Shown here piece after piece: positions 32,866 to 42,931 of a DNA stretch of 64,000 nucleotides; within the stretch, counting starts at the first letter, position 1; the number at the start of each line of letters is the position of its first letter. The notes beneath the pieces were generated by a model that searched no databases, was not told where the DNA came from, and worked only from the letters and a program-made list of their open reading frames with translations. Location of the stretch: positions 37,694 to 101,693 of the forward strand of contig VCMS01000326.1 of NCBI GenBank assembly GCA_022539475.1, written 5' to 3'. The position numbers and the translations under genes are program-made. The stretch comes from Gracilaria domingensis. Its lineage: Eukaryota; Rhodophyta; Florideophyceae; Gracilariales; Gracilariaceae.

Positions 32866-34019
32866 TGGAAATTTTTCTGGGCTTTAGAGCGTAGAATGAG
32901 AGTTAACTTTCGTTTGGCCAGGAGGTTCTCATGTGCATCTTCCAGTTCCTGAGGCAGTAATGTGGGGCCCTTACCGGCCTCGATCGGCCGTGCGTACCAC
33001 TTGGCTAGCTCGTGTGCAGACATTACATCATTGCCGTACAAATCGTTGGAGATGCGAATTGCCTGACTAATAACCAGGCGCGGATGCTGTTGAAAGCCAA
33101 TGGGAGAATTTTCCTTAAGACGAAGGAAAATATCTCTTATGACCCGATGCTTAGATTCCAGTACGTTCTTGTTATGCCTCCGTGGCGGTAGAGGCCGGGC
33201 TTCTATGTGATGGAACATTAGAAACTGCTTAAACAATGAGTTACTGAATGCTGGATCAAATGCCACGGCGTGGGGGAACCAGAATGGCGTAATCCAGTGT
33301 GCATCAAAAACGTAAATCGCACTCTCCATTGATGCGTTTTCAACGACGCATCCAGCAGAGTACCTTGTGGTGGAGTCCATAATGTGCATTACACAGTACT
33401 GATCCAAGTACATATGGTCAACACACACCACCTCGTTGAAACTTCTACTCATGCTGCTGAGAGAAACCTTACGGGCTTTCTTTGGCCTGGCAGTTGTGAG
33501 GCAAACAGTTCATTCTTCGAGAGTTTTCTCAAGGTAGTCTCGGACTTGTTCGTTCCAAAGACCATTCCTTTGCAGAAGTAACTTGATGTCTGTGTAGGTT
33601 GAATGTCCACAGATGTGTCTGTGAACTTTATCGATAATTTTCTTCAACTCTTTCCAAGGCCTGGCGGCGAGACCTTCGTCAAAATGAGCTGTAGCACAGA
33701 AGAGTGTAGACTTGTCGTGGGTGGTGAGTTGTAAAGGATCACAGGTAAACACGGAGTGTGGGATGTAAGTGTGCATATCCACGTCGACAAGAGAGATTGT
33801 GGGTGTTTCTCCATCTTCTTCGGTGTTGGGCAACTTTAGGAGATTCTCATTCATATGCAAAATGTCACAGCGGGTCGTGACGTTGCGTCCGACATCCCAC
33901 TGCGATGACCCCTCCATAACGAGGTGACGGATCTTGATTTTGCTTTGTCTGCGGCCAGTGAGCATGATGGACCCTAATAGAGGCCTCGGGTCGCTTCTGT
34001 GATTCCCTGATCCATATTG
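32676..34019 (-). pseudogene. protease C-part and integrase of copia element 2, interrupted
   Basis: This continues the gag frame after TAG (34020-34022). It starts with the second half of the protease (QWDVGRNVT), so the TAG splits the protease domain. The integrase zinc finger shows H-x3-H (HICGH), then 30 residues, then TGA at 33510-33512, then x2-C (TVC). The TGA thus occupies the first Cys of the CxxC pair. The catalytic core follows: D in VCVDHMY, D in AFDPAFSNS, E in NVLESKHR. The frame overlaps the reverse transcriptase frame by 190 bp and changes phase near 32870. Confidence 0.8.
32868..32874 (-). promoter_or_regulatory. possible -1 frameshift heptamer
   Basis: In the integrase frame the - strand reads A AAT TTC, which fits X XXY YYZ. 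A -1 slip here leads directly into the reverse transcriptase frame. A 5-bp stem (CCAAT-GTCT-ATTGG) follows at once. A one-base indel in a decaying element explains the same facts. Confidence 0.3.
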
Positions 34020-35126
34020 CTAGTGCGTCTTGTCTGCCACAGGCGCAGGTAGCGGGTCAAGGTTTCCAGTCCAGTTCGGTAGGACAAGGTCTTTGATCAT
34101 GTGCAGCTCTTCCAAACCAATGCCACTGTATGGTGCTGCGTTGTCCAAAAGTGGACCGTCGGCTCCCAAGAGAGATGATGAGGGATTAGCTACCTCGCGT
34201 AGCGTTGCCATGTTGAATGTCAGCACATTTTTGTTCTCTTTGGCACCGGTAGCGGGATTCGTTGACTTGAACCCAGGCTTCAACGATCCATCTCGACGGT
34301 GATCGTTAGCCCAATGTCCGTACTTCCCGCATCTATTACACTTTGTCTTCTGTTTGAGGTCAATAATCTCCTCCGGTGTCATACGCTGACGTTGTGCGGC
34401 CTTGCGACCTCCAGAGCGAGATGATGAAGCGAAAGAGGCGTTGGTGGACAGGGTTGTCGCGGCAGAGGGTGATGACTGGCTTCGAACTTTGTCACACTGT
34501 CGAAGAACGGAGGCAATAGATTCGTATGAAACGGCTTTGAGAAAGTCATCGGTACTAGACGTGGAGGTAAATGTGTGGTCCTTGGCTGAACAGTTCGCGA
34601 GAACGGACACACGCTGGTTGCTGTCCACATCCGAATTGGCCAACAAAGTGAAGGCCACTAGTGCTTCCGACCATTTTGCCTCGGTACCATGGGCGTTCAC
34701 ACGGGATACATGCGCTTGGAACCGCGATTCGAAGTTCTTAAAGCTTTCGTTGGCATTCCTCTTAGTGTTAAGGAGCGCCAAAAAATTCTGATAGACATCA
34801 GAGACGACAGCCAGGGGGTCACGCTTGTACAAAGCGTCGAAAATCGCTTGGGCTCCGGCCTCGGAGCGAATAGTATCCGCAGGGATCGATTTGCAGATAT
34901 CTCGTGCTCGACCAAACAGTTGAGACAGAAGCATGATGCCTTGAAGAGCTGGTCTGATCTTGTTATCGTTGGTGTCGGCCAACGTCTGGTGAAAAGCCTG
35001 CCACAGTGAAACGGCGTTTGCATACTGCTCTTGGCTTCCCTTTCCATCCGTCCAAGGAACGTTTCTTATGTCCCAAGAAAACCGCGGGCGCGTCGGCAAA
35101 TTGTTAGAGGAACTTTCTGGGCCCAT
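34020..35126 (-). CDS. Gag (with N-part of protease) of copia element 2
   Basis: The ATG at 35126 gives 368 residues, and this ATG lies inside the primer binding site. The open frame extends further up only through the LTR. Gag features are a helical N-terminal region (WDIRNVPWTDG) and a zinc knuckle CNRCGKYGHWANDH whose last ligand is His instead of Cys. The protease motif DNAAPYSGIG appears near the C-terminus. Translation ends at TAG (34020-34022), and the same frame continues beyond it into the rest of the protease. Confidence 0.85.
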   Translation of the reverse strand: MGPESSSNNLPTRPRFSWDIRNVPWTDGKGSQEQYANAVSLWQAFHQTLADTNDNKIRPALQGIMLLSQLFGRARDICKSIPADTIRSEAGAQAIFDALYKRDPLAVVSDVYQNFLALLNTKRNANESFKNFESRFQAHVSRVNAHGTEAKWSEALVAFTLLANSDVDSNQRVSVLANCSAKDHTFTSTSSTDDFLKAVSYESIASVLRQCDKVRSQSSPSAATTLSTNASFASSSRSGGRKAAQRQRMTPEEIIDLKQKTKCNRCGKYGHWANDHRRDGSLKPGFKSTNPATGAKENKNVLTFNMATLREVANPSSSLLGADGPLLDNAAPYSGIGLEELHMIKDLVLPNWTGNLDPLPAPVADKTH

Positions 35127-35129
35127 AAC
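35117..35129 (-). other. primer binding site, half tRNA-iMet type
   Basis: The - strand reads GTTATGGGCCCAG directly after the 5' LTR. This complements CTGGGCCCATAAC, the anticodon arm of eukaryotic initiator tRNA-Met (anticodon CAT). Priming by an internally cleaved initiator tRNA is known for Drosophila copia. The gag ATG is part of this site. Confidence 0.88.
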
Positions 35130-35480
35130 AATAGAAGCTGGGTGTATGAGAACGAGCGACTGATAGACTAATAACAATACTTTACTCACGGCGGCGGTGG
35201 AGTAGTGGATGGTCTGTGCTTGACCTCCTTCTGTTGTCCGTCGCGCCCTGAACAAGTGGTATTTATGCACTTCCAGAAGCGCTATATCTCGTACGAACGC
35301 GCTCAGATAATATCTAGACAGCTCACCATCCGTGAGCTCACAAACAACAGAGAGCTGTAAAGCACGCATATGCGCAATTCAGTGTAGACACGCACGAGTT
35401 CACACACGTAAGAACCTCATACAGAATCTGACGTAATACAAGTACGTGTCACAATTGCGCAAACACACGCAATTCTAACA
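35130..35480 (-). repeat. 5' LTR of copia element 2
   Basis: This 351-bp copy is bounded by the primer site on one side and GCACC of the WD gene on the other. On the - strand a TATA-like GCATAAATACC is present (near + strand 35260-35270). Confidence 0.88.
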
Positions 35481-35772
35481 GCACCCCAACAATGTCATCG
35501 CCGCGCAGCTCACACGTCCGCCCTCTCTTTCCCACTTCCCATACCCGCAACGTTGAATCAACTGTCCCGCAAATCACCTCCCTCCAGTTTCTACTAAACA
35601 CCACAGTGCAAATGCGTTCGTCTAGGCATACAGCAATGCAGACTCTTGTCGTTTGCAAATGCAGCTCGACCTGGTTTCGGGTAATTGTGATCTCGTCACC
35701 GAGTGCATCGCTGTTTGCAATACAGAGGCGACACCGCGTTCGTTTGTGGAAGACGGACACTACTTCTATCAT
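35481..35772 (-). pseudogene. WD-repeat protein fragment cut by copia element 2
   Basis: An ATG at 35772 opens a frame with a recognisable WD unit: RICTVVFSRNWREVICGT, then STLRVWEVGKRG, then the start of the next unit (LRGDDIVGV). The frame stops being genomic exactly at the LTR edge. On the far side of the element (below 30228) the sequence gives only about 13 more in-frame codons before a stop, so the gene was probably already damaged. The GC-rich WD remnant at 29053-29730 has the same orientation but very different composition, so I do not claim they were one gene. Confidence 0.6.
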
Positions 35773-36176
35773 GATAGTATATTACTTGCCAGATCAGCAT
35801 ACAAACTGGAACTGACAAAGGGCCACTATAAAGGCTTCCATAGCGCAGGGAAGCAACCCAGATGAGAACCAGATCATCGGGTGTGCCCTTTCTATTGCCT
35901 TTCTTCCGCCGGGCGCCAGTTTTCCGCACTGGAGATCATTGTCTGATACTAATCTACAAGGATCAACACGTGTTATGAGCTTTGATCGTCCTCCTTGGAG
36001 CATGCTTTTCGGCATCCGGGTTTTATTGCGTTCGTGGAATGGGGACGTGTGGGTACGGTTACGGCTGCCCGGGCAGATATAATAGTTATAGTTGCCCTGC
36101 TGCACCACGGAGCATCAGGGCGAATATAGCAGATAAAACTGCCCTTTTGGAAAGGGGAGTGTTATGAACCAGCGCC

Positions 36177-36662
36177 GTGACGGTGAAAGCAGCACTGATG
36201 CCCCGATCAATGGCCCATCATGCTGCAGCTAGCGTCACAAGCACTGCGTGTCGGGGCGTGGTGCGGCGGTACCATTGCGAAGCGATGGAGGAGTCCCTTA
36301 TCCCACCGAGTCCAGCGGACGGGGTGACCGTGGGCGAGTCAGTGTGCGGTGCGTTGCGCCGGCGGTGTGAGCAGTTGTAGATGCGAAGGCGATCCTTGGA
36401 CATCTCATTTACCAGCCAGTTGGAGCGGGCGTGCCCTACGATATCCGTTTCGACGCAGGAGGCAACTCGCGGATCCTTGGGGAGCATGCCGAACTGTAGG
36501 TCGTCCGAAACGGCGGCGTAGAGGGTCCGTGCCGGCAAGGTGGGGAGCCGTGTCCGTTGTTGTGGTGTGCAGGTGACGCGGTACAGGAGGAGCAAGCGAA
36601 GAGCGGTGGAGGCCCGCCGATTGTGTCGGAGTTGCAAAACGAGGGCCCGCTTCGTAAAGTAG
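36177..36662 (+). pseudogene. unrecognised basic protein, two in-frame TAG codons
   Basis: One reading frame holds coherent protein-like text across TAG at 36378-36380 and TAG at 36519-36521, ending at TAG 36660-36662. The first part has PPSPADGVTVGESVCGALRR. The last part is basic with CC...CRSC spacing (RVRCCGVQVTRYRRSKRR, then LCRSCKTR), suggesting a zinc-binding element like those of transposon proteins. GTG at 36177 is only the open-frame limit; the first ATG is seven codons further. I do not recognise the family. Confidence 0.45.
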
Positions 36663-37283
36663 GGTGAGAGCGGTCAGTTCGGGTCGGGCGCGCGGAATCG
36701 GACCCGAGGAATCTTCGGGGTCCCAGGGGGCTCCCTCCTATGTTGGTGCGGCGATGGTTGCCCATGGTGTGGGCCGCCGCCGCCTTCCGGGCTTGGCCGT
36801 GAGTAGTCTCCATCTTGTGCGTCGTCGAGTGGGTTCGCGGGAGAGTTTGCTGTGTGTCACGAGAGAGAGAACATTGACAGGAAACACAGCCTAAAAAACA
36901 CAGTGTGCAGCGACAGTGCAGTGACACCGAGAAAAGCTTTCGCTTTGACGTACGGCCCTCTGCTGAGCTGTTGCGACAAAACTGGGGCTTCTCACAGAAA
37001 CAGTCTGACACCCGGCCTTCTGCTTGGCTGAGTGAAAGATGTTCTGCCGATTTCACTGGCGGAAAGGTGCCTGTGGTTGATGGCGGCCGTGAAGTGGGCT
37101 CCTGATGTGCGTTGTGATGCAAAGTGGGGTTGTATATTACTTGTAATGATCTATGCCCTTCTTTAGTGAGAAAGGGGTTTGTTAGTTTGCTGTTAAGTAC
37201 AACCTGAGTGCTTCTTTAAGGAGAGACACTAGCTTTGCTATGATTAGGCAATAACTATGCTATGAATATGCTACGTTGCTGGT

Positions 37284-37640
37284 GTGTTCAACAGTATACC
37301 CAATTCAACGATGGTGAATTGTGAGCCTTGGTTCTGTGGGTTTCGTGCACGCCTACTACAAAAGCCCAGCGATATTGATCATAAAGAGCATTATATTAGC
37401 CCACGTCACTGTCAATTCCCGACAGTTCACGGGTGCGCTTCGGCCGCGGTGGGAATGAGGAATGCGCTCAGTGGTCGGGCAGGGCGTTCGGGCGTCACGG
37501 GCGGTCCTTTGCGTTTCAAGAGTGCCGGAAGAAAAGCAGATGCGGCAGTGAGTGTGTGCCATCTTGTCAGCTCAAATATCTCAACACGTCGCGGATGGCG
37601 CTGTAAGGTCTGTAAGGACTTCAACCATCGGGGCAGATAA
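37284..37640 (+). CDS. uncertain ORF with zinc-ribbon-like end
   Basis: 118 codons ending in RRGWRCKVCKDFNHRGR. Beyond the TAA the frame continues with TAYICPV. The C-x2-C...R..TxYxC arrangement recalls the C-terminal zinc ribbon of piggyBac-like transposases. This is a weak resemblance; the rest of the frame is not informative. Confidence 0.22.
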   Translation: MFNSIPNSTMVNCEPWFCGFRARLLQKPSDIDHKEHYISPRHCQFPTVHGCASAAVGMRNALSGRAGRSGVTGGPLRFKSAGRKADAAVSVCHLVSSNISTRRGWRCKVCKDFNHRGR

Positions 37641-37725
37641 ACGGCATACATCTGCCCTGTAATGCCATCTGATGCGCGGGCTACTATAATTTTTTAAAGC
37701 TCCCCGGACGACTGTAACCATTCCC

Positions 37726-38085
37726 ATGGGGACATGTGTACACTTCATGCTCTCAGTGTTTGCTCTTGGAATTATTGGCACCCCTGTGACCGCCATTTTA
37801 GGAGGATATGAAGCAATGGATCAGCTGTTAACGAATGAGAGAGGAACGGGTGTGATGTTGTTGGGGTCGTTATCAGCGTTTGGTGCTCCAAGCTTTCTAA
37901 ATAAAGGTTTGCAGTCGAGCAAAGCTGGGCGAGGAGTCATTCTCAAGAACCTTGAAGTTCCCTTTGTGTACATTGTGGGCCTGTTGGTTCTGGGCGAGAA
38001 ATCGAGTGCAGTAAGAATCTTGGGATCTTTGCTTGTAGTGTGTGCGGTAGTGATGGTGGGCTTCAGGTCAAGAATTGGAATGTAG
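37726..38085 (+). pseudogene. C-terminal half of an EamA/DMT-type transporter
   Basis: 119 codons with the typical end of EamA (drug/metabolite transporter) proteins: paired helices with SSKAGRGVILKNLEVPFVYI, VLGEKSSAVRILGSLL and VCAVVMVGF. Family members have about ten helices in roughly 300 residues, and here only about four remain. The sequence upstream in this frame does not continue the protein. It is therefore a truncated copy, or the final exon if introns exist. Confidence 0.55.
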
Positions 38086-38192
38086 AACAGCGCTCATCTC
38101 GTCTATGATCAATCACAGCAGACTTAACATTCTTGCTCCTACCGTTCTCTATGTTCAAAACTGTTAATATAGAGGACCAAGTTGGGTTTGAC

Positions 38193-38574
38193 TCAATGCT
38201 GTGTGATTGCGTTGGAGGTGGTGGTAAGTAGTAGATCTTCCTCTCTTATAGAAAGTAATTTCGCATAAATAAGCAACAGACGTAATGATAGAAAACAAAG
38301 CATAAAAGAAAAACAACGCATGTGTTTATAAAAGCATATGTAAAGTACTAGAGAATAAAGAAAGCGCGAATGCACAAAGGCATATGAACTTCTGATCGCA
38401 AGACGGCTAAGCACCGAGACCTTTTTACTCCCAACTCTGAGTTGGTTCTCCTGATATATATGGGGATCGTAAACCCTGCTAAACCGATACCCTAAGTAGA
38501 CCACTATCACAGGGAGTCTATCACCTACTTCATCTTGTACCCCACGCATGTAGCTTCCACAACAATACCTATTT
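38193..38574 (-). repeat. probable solo or truncated LTR
   Basis: The - strand starts TGTTGTGGAAG and carries GGTTTAGCAGGGTTTACG upstream of ATATATAT, as in the other LTRs. The other end near 38202 (CACACA on the - strand) is only approximate. No target duplication was found. Confidence 0.42.
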
Positions 38575-38688
38575 GGGAGATTTGCCCTACTGTATCAACG
38601 TGAGATACCAAATTCACAACACTTACATGATACGTTATACGTCCTTCTTATCAACTTCTCAAAGATCCAGTAATTTCTCAACTCATGA

Positions 38689-39416
38689 TTAAGGAACAGG
38701 CTCGATAGTATCATCATCAGAACCAGCCATGCAATATTTCGAATCCATTCGACGCTGGCACTTCTCTCTATATTTCCTCTGAGCCATTGATCGCTTAGCT
38801 ATTTTCTGCCTTGAAATAGCTTTTAAACGATTTCCAATTTGATTGTAAAATTCCCCATCGGCGCTGCCCAGCAGATGCATTATGCTATGCGCATTTGTCA
38901 AAGTTACACAAAATAAAAAAATTTATCGTACGCCGACTCCTCCCAACGATATTTGGACCCAATAACATCCCACAATAGCCTCAGTCGACCAAAATAATTT
39001 TCGACAATAATCCTATCGCTTGAAATCTTAGAATTCCTCTCTTTATTTTCAAAAGACAAAGTACCTCTTCGCGGCCTTCTCTTAGGTGTAATTGCTCTCA
39101 TGCTTTCAGCGGCACCTTGATACCTTTTATCCATTAAAATACCGCAATACTTTCCATATTGCGAAACAAGCTCCCCAGTGTCGATAATAAAATTATTTGT
39201 CTTATCTGCCCTCTTCTTCAAAACGATTTTATAATCCGCAATATTTTCGTAATAAATATCAATGTCCGCCTTTCATCCCGAAAAATGAAAAGATATCAAA
39301 AGTGCCAAACCATTCGACAAAACAGAAACTTCTGTCTTAGATCCATAGAGTTTATGCTTGCCAGTAACATATTTTTTACCTTCCTTCATACTTCCAGAGG
39401 AACGAAACGATTGCTA
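38689..39416 (-). pseudogene. decayed DDE_4-type transposase
   Basis: The - strand frame gives KKYVTGKHKLYGSKTEVSVL, then ADIDIYYENI, then LMDKRYQGAAESMRAITPKR, then SDRIIVENYFGRL and LWDVIGSKYRW. This is the core and C-terminus of a DDE_Tnp_4 (Harbinger/IS5-like) transposase. TAG at 39414-39416, TGA at 39273-39275 and a frameshift in a T-run near 38915-38925 break it. After the shift, TLTNAHSIMH...DGEFYNQIGNRL completes the C-terminus to 38689. The N-terminal part and terminal repeats were not found. Confidence 0.75.
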
Positions 39417-39976
39417 GAAAATTTCATGGGTAACATATCGGCAATAACAAAAGTTTGAAAATCCTAATTCGCGATATAAAATTTTTTTCATAGAAAAAAG
39501 GCCATCATTTCAACTGGCAAATGCGTCTCATAATTCTGGTGCAACTGCAGCAATTAATTTCAAAACTACTTTTTGAAATGTGGAAGAGTTGATGTCAAAC
39601 ATTTGCCCTTAAAAATCCGACTTTCCACCGTGTTTGTGTGTAGTAAAGTCATGAAAAATATATCTTTGGCAGTAAACTTATTTCTTCTGCCTCTAACAGT
39701 ATTCCACTGTACGGCGGTAAGTTCGGGGACCTTGGTTCAAAATTTCTGTAATTCATAAACCTTAAAATTGTTCATCAGCGAAACGGTTTGACTCCCATTT
39801 TGGTTATAAAAAGAATTTTAGTGCAATGCCTGCGAGCAAGAAACACCACAAAGATGTTCGGGATCTTCCTCTACTGAGAGCAACCCAGTAAACAGAGCCT
39901 CTTTAGGCTGGCGCGACTAGCCGGGTGTAAACCTCGGCCAGACCGTCAAGACGGGGCGTTGAGAGTTGAGTAGTGA

Positions 39977-40320
39977 AGAGTGGCGCACACGTGAGTGTAG
40001 CAGCCTCGAAAGAGGGACGAAACCACAGAGCGGGGAAAGGGAAAGAGAGGGAAAGAAAGAGAGGGATAAGAGAGGTACGGCGTATCGTCGGGGTATTCTC
40101 TAAACAGGGTCGAACACAAACAACAATGGTGAAACACTCCCAAAGTTGGGTTCTGCGGGGACGCAGGGTGGATAGCCGCACCGTGACAACGGGGAGTCAC
40201 TCTGATAAGGAGTTGTGCACCGCCGAAGGCGAGAGTGGCTAGAGCCAAGATCCTTGAAGTAGGATCACCCTGGTTAGGGAACTTTACTGTTGCGACGGCG
40301 TCGCCGCCGTCGCACTAAGT
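39977..40320. other. purine-rich stretch and small hairpin, no gene
   Basis: A purine tract runs at about 40008-40076. A 10-bp hairpin (TGCGACGGCG, loop TCGC) lies at 40291-40314, shortly before the following gene. No conserved coding content is visible. Confidence 0.4.
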
Positions 40321-40538
40321 AGTGTCCTCACTAAAATTAATAAATAATATTAACCAAACATCCCACTAGTTGTGGCAAACGCCCACGTGTAGTGGCCTAC
40401 CTCCGATCAGCTCCACCGTGTCCCACGTGTCCAAACCATCTCGATGGCAACCACTAGTTACTACTAGTCATATACTGGTGTGTACCAGACCAACCCGTAA
40501 ACGGGAACTATGACTAAGTCCAGCGAAATTCCTCATAC

Positions 40539-42545
40539 ATGAGCGTTGCCTTACACCTTCCCCTCCTTAGGCGTTATTACCACCTCGACGAGGGAAGGAT
40601 GGCTCCGAGCCAAGAGGATATAATTGCAGTGCTCCCCGGTCCTCCGGTATGTTCTTCTCCTTCTCCCGTCAACGACGTGCTCCCTGCTTCTGCAGTAGTC
40701 GTACCTCCTCAGAGTACCGAACGCCCTCTCGCTTCTGCGGTCGACTTTCCTCCGACACCGGAACTAGACCTCACTATGAGTGGACTCCCACCGAACCAGC
40801 CTCCGAACCAACCACCGTTCCCCCAAGGGGGCTTCACCGGATTCCGCTCCGTACCGCTCCCTCAACAGGGCTCCATCCCGTCCGCGGGGCAACAGAACAA
40901 CGCCGCTGGGTCCGCTGCGCAACATGCCGCTCTCGCGGGGCCCGTTGTCGGCTTTCACCCAGGTGTGGCCTGGCCATCCTTCAACTCCCTTGTGGGGCTC
41001 AACCCGGAGAGCCGGCGACATGCGAGACGTCTCCGGCTCGCACCGTGGTTCCACCCGACAGCAGTGTTCAACGAAAGCCCCATTACTGAGTATGCCGATG
41101 GGCGCAACACCCTTCCGGGGGACCTCCCAGCGATGGTGACCACTTCGTGGGATTGGCGTACGCGAATCGCGATCCCTGTTGATCAGGTCGCCCGAGAAAA
41201 CCGGCAATCCCGGGAAGAGGCTCACGCGAACTTCGTGTCGGTGGCCTACAAACGGCAAGGCCGGGCGCCCTTCCAGTTCCCAATCCCACCGGGGATGGAC
41301 TCTGACGTGGCCTATAACCGCGCCCGCGGGGACATTAGTTACTGCGACCGCTTAGCGGAATTGGAAACCTTCGCCTGGCGAGGTATGCCCGTTGCACGGC
41401 AGGAAGCCATGTGCTGGACAAGACCGATTCTTCGGGCTGAGTTTCGCTATCTCCCGCGCCGCTCGCGGTCCAACTTTCTTTAGAACTTCATCCGCCACGA
41501 GAGGCGGTCTCGATCCCAACTTGGGTACTTCGCTCCGTATCAGAACGTTGAAATCCGCCACATCGCGGCGGCGCATCGACAGGGTCGGTATGTTCCTCTA
41601 GCAGAGTGGTGGAGCCACCTCGAGGCATGCCGGGGGTGCTACATCGAGATGCCCCCAGTATTCATCTACTTAGGGTCATACCTGCTCACGGATCCCAGAA
41701 CTGGGTTGTGGTCGGTTGTCGTCACCTAGTGGGCTGTCCGCACCGCGGCATTTATCCTCGCTGAGGCATACGACCAGTATCGATTGTGGTTCATCCCTCC
41801 CCGAGTACGGGCGGCCATCCGAAATTTGGACTTGGAAGTCCCCCTCGGGGGTCGTGCCAACAACGACGAGGTGCTGAGCCTTCTCGATTACATCGATAGT
41901 GTCGATTGGACTCAGGTGTTTCTGTCTAAGAGTGGTCGGGGTGATTCCCCGAACTCGGGTGGTTACGGCCCAGGTCTGGGAAGAAATACCGCTCTCGCGG
42001 GCGATTTTGTCTTCTTCGACCTGTGGGATTATCGGGAGATTACCGCTGAGGAAGCGGGTGAGCTCCGTTCTGCTCCCCGGCGCGTGCCAGCCGATCACCC
42101 AATTGGGTTCGTGAACTCTGATCAGTATTACCGAGAGTACCTCGGGGGAGATCCAATGGTGGACAATCAGCCCGAGCACATTGGAGGCGACGACATCGAG
42201 ATGATCGAAGAAGTCAACGCCGCCCCTGTGTGGGAGAGCGCCGGTTCTGCTCCCATTGTCGGCTCCGCTTCGGCGGCTGACTTCGTCGCTCCCGCTCCGG
42301 TTTCCATTCCGGTACCCACACCGGTTCCAATTCCGGCTCAGCCGGCTCTTCCCGGTGTTGCGGCTGCTGCAGCTCCTCCCCGGCCAGCGGCTGTGAACGA
42401 AGGTGCGATCATCGCTCGCATCCTCCGCGGCGCGGGTTTGGGTGCTAGTGCGGCCTCTGGCGACGTCACCGCTATGGTGGATGCCTTGGTTCAACGCCTT
42501 GGCGGTATGCCTCCTCAGGGTGAAGGCGATGGCGACGGCCAGTAA
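40539..42545 (+). pseudogene. gag-like Pro/Ala-rich protein, 668 codons with two in-frame TAG
   Basis: A single phase stays open from ATG 40539 (or ATG 40599) to TAA 42543-42545, interrupted only by TAG at 41481-41483 and TAG at 41727-41729. Segments: Pro/Gln-rich N-terminus (LPPNQPPNQPPFPQGG), a globular-looking middle (FNSLVGLNPESRRHARRLRL, WDWRTRIAIPVDQVA, EACRGCYIEMPPVFIYLG, DQYRLWFIPPRVRAAI), an acidic linker, and a Pro/Ala-rich tail. I recognise no domain. Size, order and company suggest a structural (gag-like) protein of a mobile element. The convergent gene downstream has the same TAG pattern. Codons around both TAGs encode ordinary protein text, which favours recent CAG-to-TAG or TGG-to-TAG change, or suppression. 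Confidence 0.55.
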
Positions 42546-42931
42546 TTGGGAGCCGAGCTTCCCCATGCGTGGGTAATTACCTGTACACAGCAGTATAGCC
42601 TTGAGATAAAAGATCCTTTGCTTCATACACGTCTTCGACGGTGTCCTTCTTCTTTACTGGCACAGCCGGCTAATGAGATGCGGTGCGATGCGCTGCGAAA
42701 AACGCACCCTTCCGGGGGGAAAAACAATGCTCATGGTATGGCCGTAATGCCATTACCAGCGAGCTGGATGGAAAACCCTCAAGCATGAGCCTTCCTTTCG
42801 AAAATCGGTGTTCTCTCGGCGCGAGCCGGTCGAACCCTCAATGCGGCGGACATCCCACCAAGGTGGTATGGTCAATTCCCGTCGCACGACGTGTGTTACC
42901 AAGATGAGGTTTATCCGTTTCCATGGCAACC

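Larger units (their letters stand above)
30228..35480 (-). mobile_element. decaying GalEa-like copia retrotransposon (copia element 2)
   Basis: The 5253-bp element has 351-bp LTRs differing at about 4 positions, so it is older than element 1. Flanking bases GCACT (30223-30227) and GCACC (35481-35485) look like a target duplication with one change. The order is Gag, protease, integrase, a Tudor-like module, reverse transcriptase, RNase H. Unlike most copia elements, the reverse transcriptase motif is VVDD and the protease motif is DNAAPYSGIG. Such features recall the GalEa/PyRE1G1 group described from red algae and animals. It is broken by TAG (34020), TGA (33510) and a frame change near 32870. 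It inserted into a WD-repeat gene. Confidence 0.88.

Noticed and set aside
34020-34022. Programmed readthrough of the gag TAG in copia element 2
   Set aside because: The context TAG CAA TAT only partly resembles the TMV-type CARYYA signal, and the TAG splits the protease domain rather than lying at the Gag-protease border. Nonsense mutation is more likely.
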